Assembly (NCBI GenBank): GCA_014529385.2
Contig: CM043968.1
Span: 7,145,648 to 7,209,647, forward strand
Direction of reading: 5' to 3'
Source of the DNA: Adiantum capillus-veneris
Taxonomy: Eukaryota; Streptophyta; Polypodiopsida; Polypodiales; Pteridaceae
DNA: 64,000 bases
The translations under genes were made by a program, and so were the position numbers. The first letter of the stretch is position 1; every line of letters starts with the position of its first letter. Positions 32,341 through 43,769 of the stretch are shown here, in pieces. The notes under the pieces are model-generated. The model was given only the letters and a program-made list of their open reading frames with translations, was not told where the DNA came from and did no database searches.

Positions 32341-32372
32341 AGCATTGCTAATATTAAGTACCTCTTGTAGTG

Positions 32373-33450
32373 GCTTCGGCTCTCATATACTATGGCATGC
32401 CCTTCTTGAAGCAAGAGTGCACCAAGGCAATCACCACAAGCATCACATTGGACCTCAAATGGCTTTGAGAGATCCAGAAGCATAAGGACTGGTCGGGAGG
32501 TAAGCTTCTCTTTGAGCTTGTCAAAAGAATATTTCTCTTTAGCAGTCCATGAGTACTTAACGTTTTTCTTTGTTAAGTCATACAATGGTCCCGCTATTTG
32601 AGAGAATTTGGCTATGAAGCGTCTATAGTATGCACACATACCTATAAAACTTCTTAGCTCATGTAGATTTCTTGGATTAGGCCATGCTTTTATTACCTCC
32701 AGCTTTGATGGATCCATACGGATACCAACTTAAGAGATAATATGACCTAAGTATTGAATCTCTTGAAGGAAAAATTCACCCTTATTTTGATTGTTGATAA
32801 AAAGCTTGTTCTCCCTCAAAGCTTGAAAAATCACTTGGAGATGTTTCTTGTGTTCCTCCAAGGACTTGGAGTAGATGATAATATCATCAAATAACACTCC
32901 AGTGAATTTGCGGTAGGGTCTAAATATTTTTTCCATTAAACCATTGAACGTGGCTGGTGCATTAGTCAAGACGAAAAGGCATGACTAGATATTCATAAAG
33001 ACCAAACATTGTACAAAACGGGGTCTTTTAAATATCTTCATTCACTATCCTTATTCGATGATAGCCACTTTTAAGTTCAATACTACTGAAGTAGATTGAA
33101 CCTTGTAGCTTATTAAAAAGATATTTGACCCGCGGTATGGGAAATATATTTTTGATAGTGATATGGTTTAGCGCTCGTCAATAGTCCACACACATGAAGT
33201 ATGTACCATCTTTCTTTTGCACAAAAAGGACTAAAGAACAAAAGGGAGAGGATCTAGGCCTCACCATCCCTTTGTACCAATTCTTGTACTTGCCTCATGA
33301 TCTCCTCTTGTTGAGCTTGGAAAACTCGATAAGGAGTCTTGTTAGGCAGTGAGCTTCCTGGTAGGAGCTCAATTTAATGGTAATCATCCCCTTGTTTTGT
33401 AGGTAAGTCCATAAGTATATTATCAATAAACACATCTTGGAATCCATTTA
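32373..33450 (-). pseudogene. Element D reverse transcriptase and start of RNase H
   Basis: From about 33,450 down: LPGSSLPNKTPYR (RT entry), VQKKDGTYFMCVDY (about 33,220), an FSSIELKSGYHRIRI block (about 33,075-33,035), TNAPATFNGLMEKIF and VLFDDIIIYS, the active-site motif (32,969-32,870), HLQVIFQALRENKLF, QYLGHIIS. The connection LRSFIGMCAYYRRFI and RNase H start follow at 32,717-32,373, where the CACTA element interrupts after YESR. Stops and shifts break the frame. Confidence 0.9.
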
Positions 33451-33469
33451 GAAAATTAGACAAGTCTTT

Positions 33470-34534
33470 TTATTCTTGATTCCTAACACTTTTCTTTGTT
33501 AAAACATTAGCATCATTTAGAGACTCTTTGACAAAAGTCATGTACGAGGAAATTGATCTTTTCATTGACTTATCAAAAGCAAATGAATTTACAAGTGGTA
33601 TAGTATGACCAGACTCATTAGCATCTATATACATGCTCTTTTCCCTGTAGGTGAAGTAGATTCTCCTTTCAAAGAACTTCATGTTGGCAGCCATGCGGTT
33701 GAACCATAGTGCCCCTAGGATAACATCCTCATGTTGGAGAGGAGAGATGAAAAAGTCTTCTTTGTCAACGTAGCTTTGGACATGAAGCCTCACCTTCCCA
33801 ATCAAGGGAGTAAATGAGGCTTGTTGTCCCTTTAAATCTCCATCCGCAGTTACAGTATCTCCCATCTTGAAAGCTTGAATGCCCAACTTAGTGGCCAACT
33901 CCTTTGATATGAAGTTGTGAGTAGAGCCAAGGTCAAACAAGATGAAGGCATCATTCTCCCTTACCTTTCCCCAAGCATAGGAGAGAGGTGATCCTTTGCA
34001 ATGAGCATCCTCTTTTGGAGCTTCAATCGTGGATGCTCTAGGAGTCTCATTACGAGCATTTCTCTTGGGGCAAGAACGGTATCCATGACCTTGCTCCCCA
34101 TACTTAAAACATTTGTGATCCTTACGAAAAGCTACAAGCTCTTCAGGAGAAAGTTTATTTTTACCTTTGTAAAGTCTCTTCTCCTTGGACCAAAATGTTG
34201 TTGTTGTTGTTGTTCTTTGAATTACCTTGGGAAGAATTTTGGGCATTGTTTTTCCCCTTTGCATCACTTTTGTCTTTGCTTTTATGGGCTTGGCATTCCT
34301 TCTAGATCCTTGTTGGAAATTGATGCGTGAAGCAATCAGAGTGTGGTGGATTACTTTGGTGATAGAACCAGGCCGTTGGGAGTTGACGTACTCAGCCATA
34401 TCTTCAGGTAATCCCGCACAAAATTGTTGCTTTTGCTTGGCAAAGTTGATCTTTTGAAAGATAGTAGCCTTGAGATGTAAATCCCAAAACTTGTCCACAT
34501 ATTTGTGGATAGACTCGTTGGAGAGCAGCTTCAA
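33470..34534 (-). CDS. Element D gag C-terminus and aspartic protease (354 codons open)
   Basis: This is the longest retroelement ORF in the window. Residues ~1-60 are the end of the gag capsid-like domain (VDKFWDLHLKATIF, FCAGLPEDMAEYV). A Lys/Arg/Thr-rich linker leads to a zinc knuckle at about residue 137: CFKYGEQGHGYRSC, in which the second Cys of CCHC is Tyr, so metal binding is probably lost. The retropepsin starts at about residue 195: FDLGSTHNFIS, where Asp-Ser-Gly has become Asp-Leu-Gly. DVILGALWFNRM near residue 270 is the usual second landmark. The ATG given is simply the first in the open frame; gag really begins upstream in other frames. It is a relic despite its length. Confidence 0.8.
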   Translation of the reverse strand: MKLLSNESIHKYVDKFWDLHLKATIFQKINFAKQKQQFCAGLPEDMAEYVNSQRPGSITKVIHHTLIASRINFQQGSRRNAKPIKAKTKVMQRGKTMPKILPKVIQRTTTTTTFWSKEKRLYKGKNKLSPEELVAFRKDHKCFKYGEQGHGYRSCPKRNARNETPRASTIEAPKEDAHCKGSPLSYAWGKVRENDAFILFDLGSTHNFISKELATKLGIQAFKMGDTVTADGDLKGQQASFTPLIGKVRLHVQSYVDKEDFFISPLQHEDVILGALWFNRMAANMKFFERRIYFTYREKSMYIDANESGHTIPLVNSFAFDKSMKRSISSYMTFVKESLNDANVLTKKSVRNQE

Positions 34535-35302
34535 GCACCACCATTCGTAAGCACTTTATCGTTTGCATGGCTTGCAAGGAATTGCTTTATGATGGAAACT
34601 CACAGAGTTTTCCATGTCTTTGGGGCTTCACCGTTTCCATGAAGGCTAGCCCACCATCATTGACGAGAAGATTTTTGAAAGTTCATAGCTACATGGCATA
34701 GCTTGGGAGGACTCCGTAAATCCCTTGTCTCCAAAGGCCGCATCAAATTGTTGGATGAAGGCCAATACTTTGTCTTGGTAGCACCAAAGGTGCCATCATA
34801 GGTGAGAAAAGAGATACTCTTTCCTCCCTCTTTGAATTGATTGAGCTTTTGGGACCTTCACCATGCCAGGGTAAGATTTGTGATGTCCTCTCCTCTTGTA
34901 TTCTCTAGGAGAATATCCGCTACTTTCATCAAAAGAGGAGGAAGGTCAAGAAGAAGCAAAATAGGGTGACCTCTTTCTTGCCTTTTTATTCCTTTGTTTT
35001 CTCTCTTCCCTTTCAGAATGACAAGGAGAAGGACTATGGGTTGACCATTTCCTCTTGAGAGGAATTGGCAAACGTCTAGACCATCATCTTCGTGGAGCCA
35101 CATCTTTAGAGGAACTTAGGGATTTGCTTCTTTTTTTTTCTTTGGATTCCTCTTCTCTTATGGGAGAGAGTTTTCTTTTGGCAGTCTCATCAAGAGGCCT
35201 CCTAAGCTCTCTCTCCTCTTGGAGAGGAAGGGAAATCCCATAAGCACGAAGCTGTTGAGTAACTTCGGCTTGCAAAGCAAAGTTGCCCATAGCTTGCTGC
35301 AA
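34535..35302 (-). pseudogene. Element D gag N-terminal part
   Basis: Charged pieces at 35,302-35,084 (EERELRRPLDETAKRKLSP, then a Lys/Ser-rich run) and 35,103-34,858 are in different frames. The capsid-like core at 34,860-34,540 is readable only with frameshifts. Confidence 0.6.
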
Positions 35303-35461
35303 AACCTAGTAACAAGATAATTAACAAAGATGGGGGCATCTTCATTAGCACTTTCATCTGAAAAATCAAAGTTATCAATGTATATTCTACTCTTTTGGTT
35401 ATTGTCAATGATAATTAAACTTATGTATAGAATTACTTTGTGCTTTGGTACCCTCAAAAAC

Positions 35462-35760
35462 GTTAGTCGCTACTCTTCTTTACCTTTGAAAATTAGCTCT
35501 CAAGCAGCCATACCCGTGGTTTAGACACTATTGATTGCAAAGACTACTAGAGAGGGTCTTACATTGCTTGGTTGATTATGCTCAAAAATCTTAGCCTCTA
35601 CTCGTCTTTACCTTTGAAAATTAGTTCTCAAGCAGCCACACCCACGGTTTAGACATTGTTGATTGCAAAGACTATCTAACAGTATCTAAACCACACCCAT
35701 GGTTTAGACATTGTTGATTGCAAAGACTAGTGGAGAGGTCTAACATTGCTCGGTTGATTA
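35462..35760. repeat. ~120-bp tandem repeat in the leader of element D
   Basis: CTTTACCTTTGAAAATTAG...GGTTTAGACA...GATTGCAAAGACTA occurs at about 35,478, about 35,604 and, shortened, at about 35,695. The array is untranslated leader between primer site and gag. Confidence 0.75.
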
Positions 35761-35984
35761 TGGTTCCTGTTGCTCTTGTTCGTAGATCAATAATGGTTAA
35801 GCCAAAGGCAAGCCCCAAGAGACTCCATTATTAAGACTACACTTCCTGACGGTGTACCTCAAACTAAGTTCTTCTCATCCAAGATAATAGATCATGTCCC
35901 ACTTACCCTATTGCAATGAGCAAGTCCAACCTTTCATGGACATCTTAAGGACCTCTCTTCTTAAGCAAGAAAAGAGAAACCAAT

Positions 35985-35998
35985 AGCTATGATACCAA
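35985..35998 (-). promoter_or_regulatory. Primer binding site of element D
   Basis: The minus strand reads TTGGTATCATAGCT, directly after the LTR end ...CATTACA. It is one change from the usual plant Ty3/gypsy tRNA-iMet site. Confidence 0.85.
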
Positions 35999-36667
35999 TG
36001 TAATGAAAATGGCCTAAGAACTTTGAGAATAGCGAAATTAAGAGTGAGCATTTTTGTGAGACTACTTCGAGAACATAGAGGGTGAACTAAGTTAGAGGTA
36101 TAAAAATAACCACTATACTTAATTAACTTGGCATGAACAATACTTTTACAAGAGAGAGAGTTAGAGAACTTGACAACAATTGAGGACCGGATTTATGTGG
36201 AGCCGGTCCCCCCTCCAATAGGCTTTTGTATTATAGATTCTCCCATCAAGAGAGACTTGGTACAATACAATCTTTGTGTTCCTTGTGACCTAGGTGATGC
36301 AATGAAGATGGGAAACTTCGTGCATCACAAGCATATTACAATCCTTTGTAAAATCATTAACCATCCCCGGCCTCGGTCGGAAGGCCTCAAACACCTTCAA
36401 AGGTGGAAAGAGCTAACCAGGAATGGGGGTAGGGAAGAGGAAGAAGAAGCATTCATAGGAAAAAGAAATAGTTCCTCACTTATCATCTCTCTTCTTGCTT
36501 AGCATATATAATAGCATAGTAATGAAGATGGAGAAGATGGAAAGCTTAAGAATTGGAGCATGGATCTTGGTTGGATTTGCATTCCATAGCCAAGAGTGTT
36601 GGTGTAGGCTCTCAACTTCTCAACAAGCTTGGAGAAGGAAATGGAGCTCTTGCACTTTGCACTTCAC

Positions 36668-36749
<82 letters not shown>

Positions 36750-36772
36750 TGTGTGCGTGCATGCGTGTGTGA

Positions 36773-36825
<53 letters not shown>

Positions 36826-37646
36826 GTGTGTGTGAGAGAGAGAGAGAGTACCCCCAAGCTATCCCCCTCCTTGCTTTGGTCGACCCCCTCTTCTAGCTCA
36901 TGGTGGAAGCTCATTGGACCCCTTCAAGCCCTGGCCGATCACATGCAGAGTTCATATCAAGCAAGCATGCTAGCCGTGGGACGAGTGTCCCCTTTCCCCT
37001 TTGAGAGAGAGGACTTGATAAATTCATACATAATAAATTAAACTAGCTAAATCATCATTGGACCCCTTGAGAGGCCAACCAATAGTCTTTAGGCACACCA
37101 TGAGGGCAACCTAGCTAAGGGCTTGACATGTGTCCCATTTGCCTCTTTGAGCAAGGGGTGTCCCTTGGGTGAAGAAGATTAGTCAACACACCCCCCTACT
37201 CTTGGGGATCTCCCCCTCCTTTGTAGGCTTAAGCTTGACTTTTTGGAACACTTTAATCCCCTCTAGCACCTTAGTTATGAAGCACCTTAGCCATGAAGCA
37301 CCTCAAGCACCTTAGTCAGCAAGCATAACAAGCACCTCAAGCTTGGGTCGGGTTCCCCTCTCAAGCACAGCCCTAGATTGCCTAAGATCTAAGGACTTTA
37401 AACTCTATCATTTGGAGGTCTTTAAGGAAGCTAACGCTAAGGTCTTTAAGCTCCATTATGTAGCATTTCTCTTTGACAAACCATCTCTCATTTGGACCCC
37501 TTTAACCTTGGCCCCATGTTGAGATAGATCCATAAGCACATGTCTATATTCTAACCCTTGTTCTCATTTATTCTCCCACATTAAATGATCAGTTTATATT
37601 AAAAAATCATTTGGGTTGGTTAGATATTAGACTTTATGAAATATCA
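35999..37646 (-). repeat. 5' LTR of element D
   Basis: 1,648 bp; on the minus strand it starts TGATATTTCATAAAG and ends TTTTCATTACA. It is homologous, in inverted orientation, to the solo LTR at 38,770-40,328 (shared TGGTTGGATTTGCAT, ACTGATCATTTAAT, AGGCCATT). A GA run (36,672-36,746) and a GT run (36,775-36,830) lie inside; the solo copy lacks the GA run. Confidence 0.85.
36672..36848. repeat. GA and GT microsatellites in LTR D
   Basis: About 37 GA units, a mixed GT/GC stretch, about 28 GT units, then GA again. Confidence 0.95.
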
Positions 37647-38769
37647 ATGTATGTGTTATAACGCATGTCTATCATAAGACTATGGCAGGATTAAGCAAGC
37701 ATATGGTTTTGGATTGGTGTGTGGAATAACCATATATTGTTGGAATTAAAACACTTATAATCATTTAACCTACTTCCATTGGATTCTTTATGCTTTAGCT
37801 TAAAGTTTCTCGAGTTAAGTTAAGTTAAGTAATGAGTAGTGGGAATGACACCCAAGAGAACTCACTATGGTGGATCACAGGATCATGAGTCCGGAACCAA
37901 TGATGGGAAAGGCAAAGGAAAGGCCCCAATGAATGAAGAAGTTCCATTTATCTCACAAAGCGATATCATTGCCCAAGATAAGACCGGAAAGTTTTTTCCG
38001 CTATTGCATCATGGGTAATGAGGAAAGAGAAAATTACCTAAGCATTGGGTCATTCCCACTTCAAAACCATAGCAATTGAACTTGCTAATTTTCTTTCAGT
38101 TTGTATGGATAGGAAGGAATTGTTTGAGGATATACTGTTTGAAATAGAAAAGATATGTTTGCATAGCAAGAACTCTCTCAACCTTACTTCATTTTATACG
38201 AATGTTAATCTAGTCTGAATTCTCCTTTGATCACAGGGAGGTAGCTCGCATTTCTATGCAAGAGCCATGCATTTCTATTTCATAAAGTTGATCCATTTCT
38301 ATGAGACAACTTGGTTTATTTCAATAAACATATAAAGTGGCATATCGGAGAGTTACTCCAGGAGGTGTAGCCCACTATTGGTTGTATGGATAGCTAATGA
38401 CAACAGATGGAGAAAACATCCGTCGAAAGAAGTTTCTACGATTCTGGAGTATTGAAATTTAATGAAGTAATATTATATGTTGAGTTTTTTTTAGAAAAGA
38501 TTGCCTTGGTGCCAATTTTTATTGTTTAAAGAGATTTCTTAAACGAACTTGTGATGGAAACATTAAAAAGAATGTGTGTGTATGAACAATCAAGTGGTAG
38601 TAATTAGTAAACAATACAAAGGTGTGAGTGTGCAGGTGGAAAGTGGGGGACTGACTCGGGTTTCCATGTCAAGGATGGGTGGTCTCAATTAGTCGAGAAA
38701 CTCTCCACTCCTTCTTGTTAGGAGAAGCGCACTTAGAGACTCATTGTGCCAGAGTTGAGAAGTCCCAAA
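37647..38769 (+). repeat. Family C LTR copy C3, left part
   Basis: It matches the reverse complement of about 16,100-17,190 and C1 from about 3060 on: GTTATAACGCATG, GGCAGGATTAAGCAAGCATAT, AGTAGTGGGAATGA, CAAGAGAACTC, GCATCATGGGTAAT and AGACTCATTGTGCC. The first ~1.3 kb of the LTR is missing where element D begins. Confidence 0.85.
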
Positions 38770-39104
38770 TCTCATAATAACTAATATCTAATTCTCCTAA
38801 ATGATTTTCTCATGTTAACTGATCATTTAATATGGGGAAGTGCTAGGGGAGAAAAAGCTAGATATCGGTTAAGTTGGCAGACCAGCCACATTAGGGATCC
38901 AAAGGAGGGAAAATAGAAATCCAAAGGGGGGGCCATCTGCAAAAGAGCAATGTGCAACAATGGGCTCCAAAGACTTCCAAAATTCAAAGGTAAGTCCAAA
39001 TGGTCAAGCTTAGTGGAATTGGATGCTTTGTGAGTGTACAAAAAATCTTCAAGTGGTCCTAGATTGATGGGGTTGAGCCCTTTTAGTAGGGGATGAGAGA
39101 GAAA

Positions 39105-39141
<37 letters not shown>

Positions 39142-40328
39142 ATGCAAGCCCCTTTACAGAAAGGGAATAAGGGACACATGTCAGCTCCCTAGCCCAGTTG
39201 CCCCCAAGGTGTACTCAAATCCTATTGGATGGCCATAGAGGTGGACCAATGACAATTAGGCTAGAGTAAATCTAGTTTAATTCATTTAAAAACACTTGAT
39301 AAAATAACCAATAAGAATTAAACTCTCTAGAAGACTATTGGACAATCTCCCAAGGGGTCCAATGAGCATTCAGCAGCCCAATGGCTTGCCTGCTTCCTAT
39401 TGGCCAAAAGACAAAGGGGTCCAATGAGAGTTTAGTTACATTATTTAATTACCTAAATCTCTCACAAAAGGGGAAAGGGGGACACATGTCACAAGGCTAT
39501 CACTTATGCCTCTTAATTCCTATTGGCTATAAGCTTGGAAAGGTCCAATGGGAAGCCAACAGGAGGAATTAGCAGGAGGGGTCGACCAAGATGAGAGAGA
39601 GGGCTAGGCATTATCTCACACACACTCACACAATTTGATGTGTGAAGCAAGAAGACTCTCTCTCTCCTTCTCAAGCTTTAATGGAAAGCTCATCACCTAC
39701 TTCAAGCTTGAGAAGGGAGGCCTACACCAACAACTCCTGGCTTTGTGATGCAAATCCAACCAAGAGCCAAGCTCCAATGCATGCTCATCTCCTCTACCAT
39801 GCTAATTACTAAGCTATGTTAAGCTTTTATGAGTGATTATGTGAGGAGATATATTTCTTTCTCGTAAGACTACTCCTTCTTCTCAATCTACTATCATACC
39901 CCACTAGCTCTCACCATCTTCGAAGGTGTGTGAGATCTTGGGTCTGAGATCGTGAGGGAATTGATGTTGTGTTTTATAAGTGTTTGCTTAGTGCTTGAAG
40001 CTTCCATCTTCATTGCACTAGCTAGTTATTGAAGGAACACAAATAATTGTATTGTAAAATGTCTCCCTTGATGGGGGAAACCTATAATACAAGCCTTTTG
40101 GAGGAGGGACCGGCTCCATGTAAATCCAGTGCTCAACTCTTGTCAATAGCTTAATTTCTCTCCTTTTTGAAGTATTGTTCATGCCTATCTAACTAGTGGT
40201 ATGTTTTTTGTTGCTCTCTCCACCCAAGCACTCTTGTTATGCTCATTAGGAATCTATTCTAATGAAATGCTCACTATGTTCATGTTATTTTCCACTACAC
40301 ACAAGTTACTAGGCCATTGAATGTTGCA
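38770..40328 (+). mobile_element. Solo LTR of family D inserted in LTR C3
   Basis: 1,559 bp, homologous over its length to the inverted D LTR at 35,999-37,646. It is flanked by a perfect 5-bp duplication CCAAA (38,765-38,769 and 40,329-40,333). Other C LTR copies have the uninterrupted target (CCCAAATCTACGTG at about 27,480; CCCAATTGTACGTG at 3930). Its first bases are TC instead of TG. A CA microsatellite is at 39,108-39,139. Confidence 0.88.
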
Positions 40329-40333
40329 CCAAA

Positions 40334-40520
40334 TATACGTGCCTCTGAAAGCTATGGGAGAAAGGTATTTGGGTTTTCTTTCTTTTGGAAGGTGACGAGA
40401 GGCCGTCCATTGGGAATCAATTCTTTCTTGAGTATGTTTTCTCAAGTGATTAGGGTCTAGTGACTTGTTAGGTACCCTCCATTTGTCAAAAGGTTATGGT
40501 AACAGGGTGGGTACCTCACA
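40334..40520 (+). repeat. Family C LTR copy C3, right part
   Basis: TACGTGCCTCTGAAA...GATTAGGGTCTAGTGACTTGTTAGGTACCCTCC...GGGTACCTCACA continues C3 after the solo D LTR and ends with the family's ACCTCACA. Confidence 0.88.
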
Positions 40521-41199
40521 CCAGATCTAGTATGCTTTTGAAAATTTCTATAGGCTCTGTCAATGTCTTGATAATATAGTATCATGGCATAGTTGAGCTA
40601 GGTAGAATGTTTCTTGAGAACCATTTGATGACTACCCTAGCTTCTAACTCTCAAAAATTGGGCATATGGTAGGATCTTTCCATATTTTTGGTGGGGCTTG
40701 TGTATAAAGAATGAGATACCATTGATGCCTCTCCAACCAGATCTTTCGCAATACCGGATGTGGCACTGCATCATTTGTTGCTTGGTTCTTAAGTAGCCTC
40801 TCTTTTACATTAAGTACTTTATATTTGATCAGAGGGTATGGCAATGGCTATTGATGCCAGATATCTATAATCTGCTTTGAGGTGACTTGAATCACATTTG
40901 CTAAATGCAAAATGTAGTCTTTCCACATCATGACCTCTTTCCAAATTTCTTCCATATTTTGTAAGATTTTGACCTTTAAAGCCCTTTTTGCTTCCACTAT
41001 GAAGCTATCAACTGGCCACGTGCAATTTTTAGAAGGAAAGTGGTTCCCTCCGTCTCTTCAATGCACTATAGAAACTGTAAGGCTTCATTGTCTTTGGTGG
41101 CCGGTTCAGAGAAGTCCTCCTCTATCATCATTTCCTTGCCTTGGATTTATTCTTGAATAGCTTCTAAATCCTATTGAAGCTTCACAATATATTTTTGGT

Positions 41200-41637
41200 A
41201 ATCTTCTTCAATATACATGAAGCTTAAGGATAATTCCCTTTGTTGCATCTGCTACAACTTGAGCTCTATCTCTAGGTCTTTGTTTTGCTTTTCCACTGCT
41301 TCATATGCTAAATCTAACACTTAGAGAGTAAGAATTGTAGGGTTGATCCATAGCTTGTCCAGAAATTCAATTTGGTCTTTGAGCTTGGACTCTACTTGAG
41401 CTATTTGGATGTTTTCTACATCAATTGTGTTTGTAGTCATTGGAAGTGTGCACTTTTATCCATTACAATGGTATTGAGCTCTTTGATTTTCTTTTCTTGT
41501 TCCTTGCTTGCAAAGGAAAATTGTTTCATCAGCATGGTCATATCTGTCATTTCCTCGAGTTGTTGGCAGTTGGGCTCTTGTAATCTTTGTATTTCTATCT
41601 GAGTTTGATCATGCAGTATATAATGTGGACAAGGCAC
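41200..41637 (-). pseudogene. Coiled-coil ORF piece of element E
   Basis: The minus-strand frame 41,637-41,437 reads QTQIEIQRLQEP, LEEMTDMTMLMKQF and KEQEKKIKELNTIV, a heptad-like coiled coil. A further scrap (EAVEKQNKDLEIELK) lies around 41,310-41,260. The family is unknown. Confidence 0.4.
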
Positions 41638-41691
41638 CTACACAGAGTGATTAGAAAGATGTTGAGCAAGAGATACAGGAAGGGGATGAGA

Positions 41692-41752
41692 GAGAGAGAG
41701 AGAGAGAGAGATAGAGAGAGAGAGAGAAAGAGAGATATAAAGAGAGAGAGAT
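41692..41752. repeat. Imperfect GA microsatellite
   Basis: GA run with A and T interruptions. Confidence 0.9.
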
Positions 41753-41941
41753 AACTTCCTTCACATGATTCATTGATTCACACATCCATTACAAAAGAAG
41801 CCTCACTTTATAGATCTCCCATGCCTCTTGGAACCTCGTAACTATAATGCGCTTACTACAAATTCAATAAGAAATTCCCTAGGAAAGTGGCACACCCGGT
41901 GGTTGACTTTACCAAAAAATCCAACCTCTTACCCACAATCC

Positions 41942-41943
<2 letters not shown>

Positions 41944-42037
<94 letters not shown>
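41944..42037. repeat. Long GA microsatellite
   Basis: About 47 nearly perfect GA units, the longest pure dinucleotide run in the window. Confidence 0.97.
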
Positions 42038-42388
42038 CTACTCCATGGATTTTGTATCTTGCAAACACTTGTGCTAGCCACTAGACAGAGTGCAAAGCAA
42101 AGTGCATGGAACTAGATCTAAGATATGCAAATATAAGCTACATAGCCACTATGCACCACCAAATTTTCCCAAAATATTACAAGGAAGTCCCATTTTGTGC
42201 ATCTCCTCACAATCACGAGTGAATTAAAAGTGCAAACTTATCTGGTTACATGCCAATATTTAAAAATCATCATATACAAACACATCCAATCCATAAACTT
42301 GTAGAACCAACAATGGATAAGCATACACCTCATTCTTTGATGTGCATACACCTCATTCTTCATTTTCTCAATGATGTGTTGGGCCAAA

Positions 42389-42730
42389 TTATGTATAGTC
42401 TTCTATGTCTTTCATTGGTGCCACCTGGGAGTTGTTGGCCTCCTCTTGCTTCACCTTCTCCTCTTCTTTTGACTTCTCTGGGGTTGTATCTATTGTGTGA
42501 TCTTCTAGATCCTCCTTTACATGATCTTCAAAGTTTTCTTTAGTCTGGGTGTCCTCCGGCACTTCTTTGGCAGTAACTTGAGGCTCTCGAGATGGTATCT
42601 CAAGGGGTTTTTCTTCTTGGGAGTCTTCTTGTATTGGGGAGAGGGCTCTTGGTTGTCTAGGCCTGTCACAATAGACGTGGTTCCCTTTTTCTCTCTCTGC
42701 CCTCTTGGGATGTATCTTCTTTGGCTTCAC
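42389..42730 (-). pseudogene. Acidic, low-complexity ORF of element E
   Basis: A 113-codon minus-strand frame, Glu/Lys/Pro/Thr-rich (EEKPLEIPSREPQVTAKEVP, EKSKEEEKVKQEE). It looks like a disordered linker between domains. No motif identifies it. Confidence 0.35.
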
Positions 42731-43769
42731 CCTCTTGAGTTCTTTCCCTCTCTTCTTGAGTTATTTCCCTCTCTTCTTGGCTATATCAAAATTCTAAGTC
42801 AGCTAGAGGGTCATCTCCTTCTCTGTACATAGGGTTTTTGGTCTTGAGCTTGCGAGTGTATTTGGGTGCTAGAACTCTTCAAAGTCTCCTTGGAGGACCT
42901 TTTACCTCTCAAAGGATTCTCGTTCTATTTCCAATCTGGTAGAGTATTGGCCATGCCTATAACATGGTAGGCTATCCTTGTAAGAATTTCAGGGACTCCA
43001 AGGTATGAGACCCCGCAGCTTTTCTTGGTACTCTTTGATGTGTTGAAAATGTAAGAGGCATGGTCAATTTGGCATTGGTAGCCTTGTCTTTAACGTTGTA
43101 GTGAAAGTTGAAGCTACTACATGATTGGGGTTCTGTATGTGGGTGGCCTCTTGGTTGAGAAATGGAAGTGTTGATGATATAAGCGGGTTGGATCTTCAGA
43201 AAGCTTGTGGAAAATATTTGTGAATGTAGACACTACATCATTCTTTGTGAATATTCCGATTCACTTCTTCTCTTTAGATCTCATGGACTCTTCAATGGGT
43301 GATTTCAAAGCTTGAGCTAGTATATCTTTGGTGATATGTACTTTTGTGACTTGCTCGATTGAATCTATGATGTAGGTTGTGCCATCTTCCTACAGAATAT
43401 CATAGGCTCTTTAAAGATCTACTCCACAAGGATCTATTTCAAAAGGGGAGTAGCCCTAGCCGATGGTTTTCTTTCCTGACCTCTGTTGCATTTGCTACAT
43501 CATATATCTCTTTGGGGAGGAGCTATAGTTCTATTGCTTATTTATTAGCACTCCTCAATCTTCCATGGCAGATTAAAACATGTTGTTCCTCTAATTGAGC
43601 CTCTCTTGCATATGTCTTTTCGGCAACTCTGACACCCACTTATAAGTTGACTTTATTGGTGTCTTTGTTTCTCGCTGGTTTTTTGGCTTCCAAATCCATC
43701 AGGTTTTAGGTGGTTGCACTTTTGGCTTGTTTCTTGGTTGGTGATGCTTGTATGTTTCCTATTCCTGAT

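Larger units (their letters stand above)
27966..32372 (-). mobile_element. CACTA (En/Spm) DNA transposon, 4.4 kb, non-autonomous
   Basis: Inverted ends are CACTACAAGAGGT at 27,966 and its complement ACCTCTTGTAGTG ending at 32,372. Arrays of (G)CGTCGCTAT / GCATCGCTAT motifs in both orientations fill the subterminal 250 bp on the left and about 120 bp on the right, as expected for TNPA-type binding sites. Flanking trinucleotides CCT and GCT fit a 3-bp target duplication with one change. The element lies in the RNase H codons of element D. It carries Transposase_24-type coding (minus strand) but no TNPD/Transposase_21 catalytic gene, so it depends on another element. Confidence 0.92.
32373..37646 (-). 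mobile_element. Ty3/gypsy element D, interrupted and 3'-truncated
   Basis: On the minus strand: 5' LTR 37,646-35,999, primer site 35,998-35,985, gag, protease, reverse transcriptase and RNase H down to 32,373, then the CACTA element, then RNase H resumes at 27,965 and stops at about 27,863. Integrase and the 3' LTR are missing. The 5' LTR outer end abuts family C LTR sequence at 37,647, so D was inserted into a C LTR. Confidence 0.88.

Noticed and set aside
36553-37041. 162-codon open frame on the plus strand
   Set aside because: Its middle is pure GA and GT repeat, and it lies antisense within the LTR of element D.
41828-42115. 95-codon open frame with a long RERE run
   Set aside because: Frame is kept open only by the GA microsatellite.
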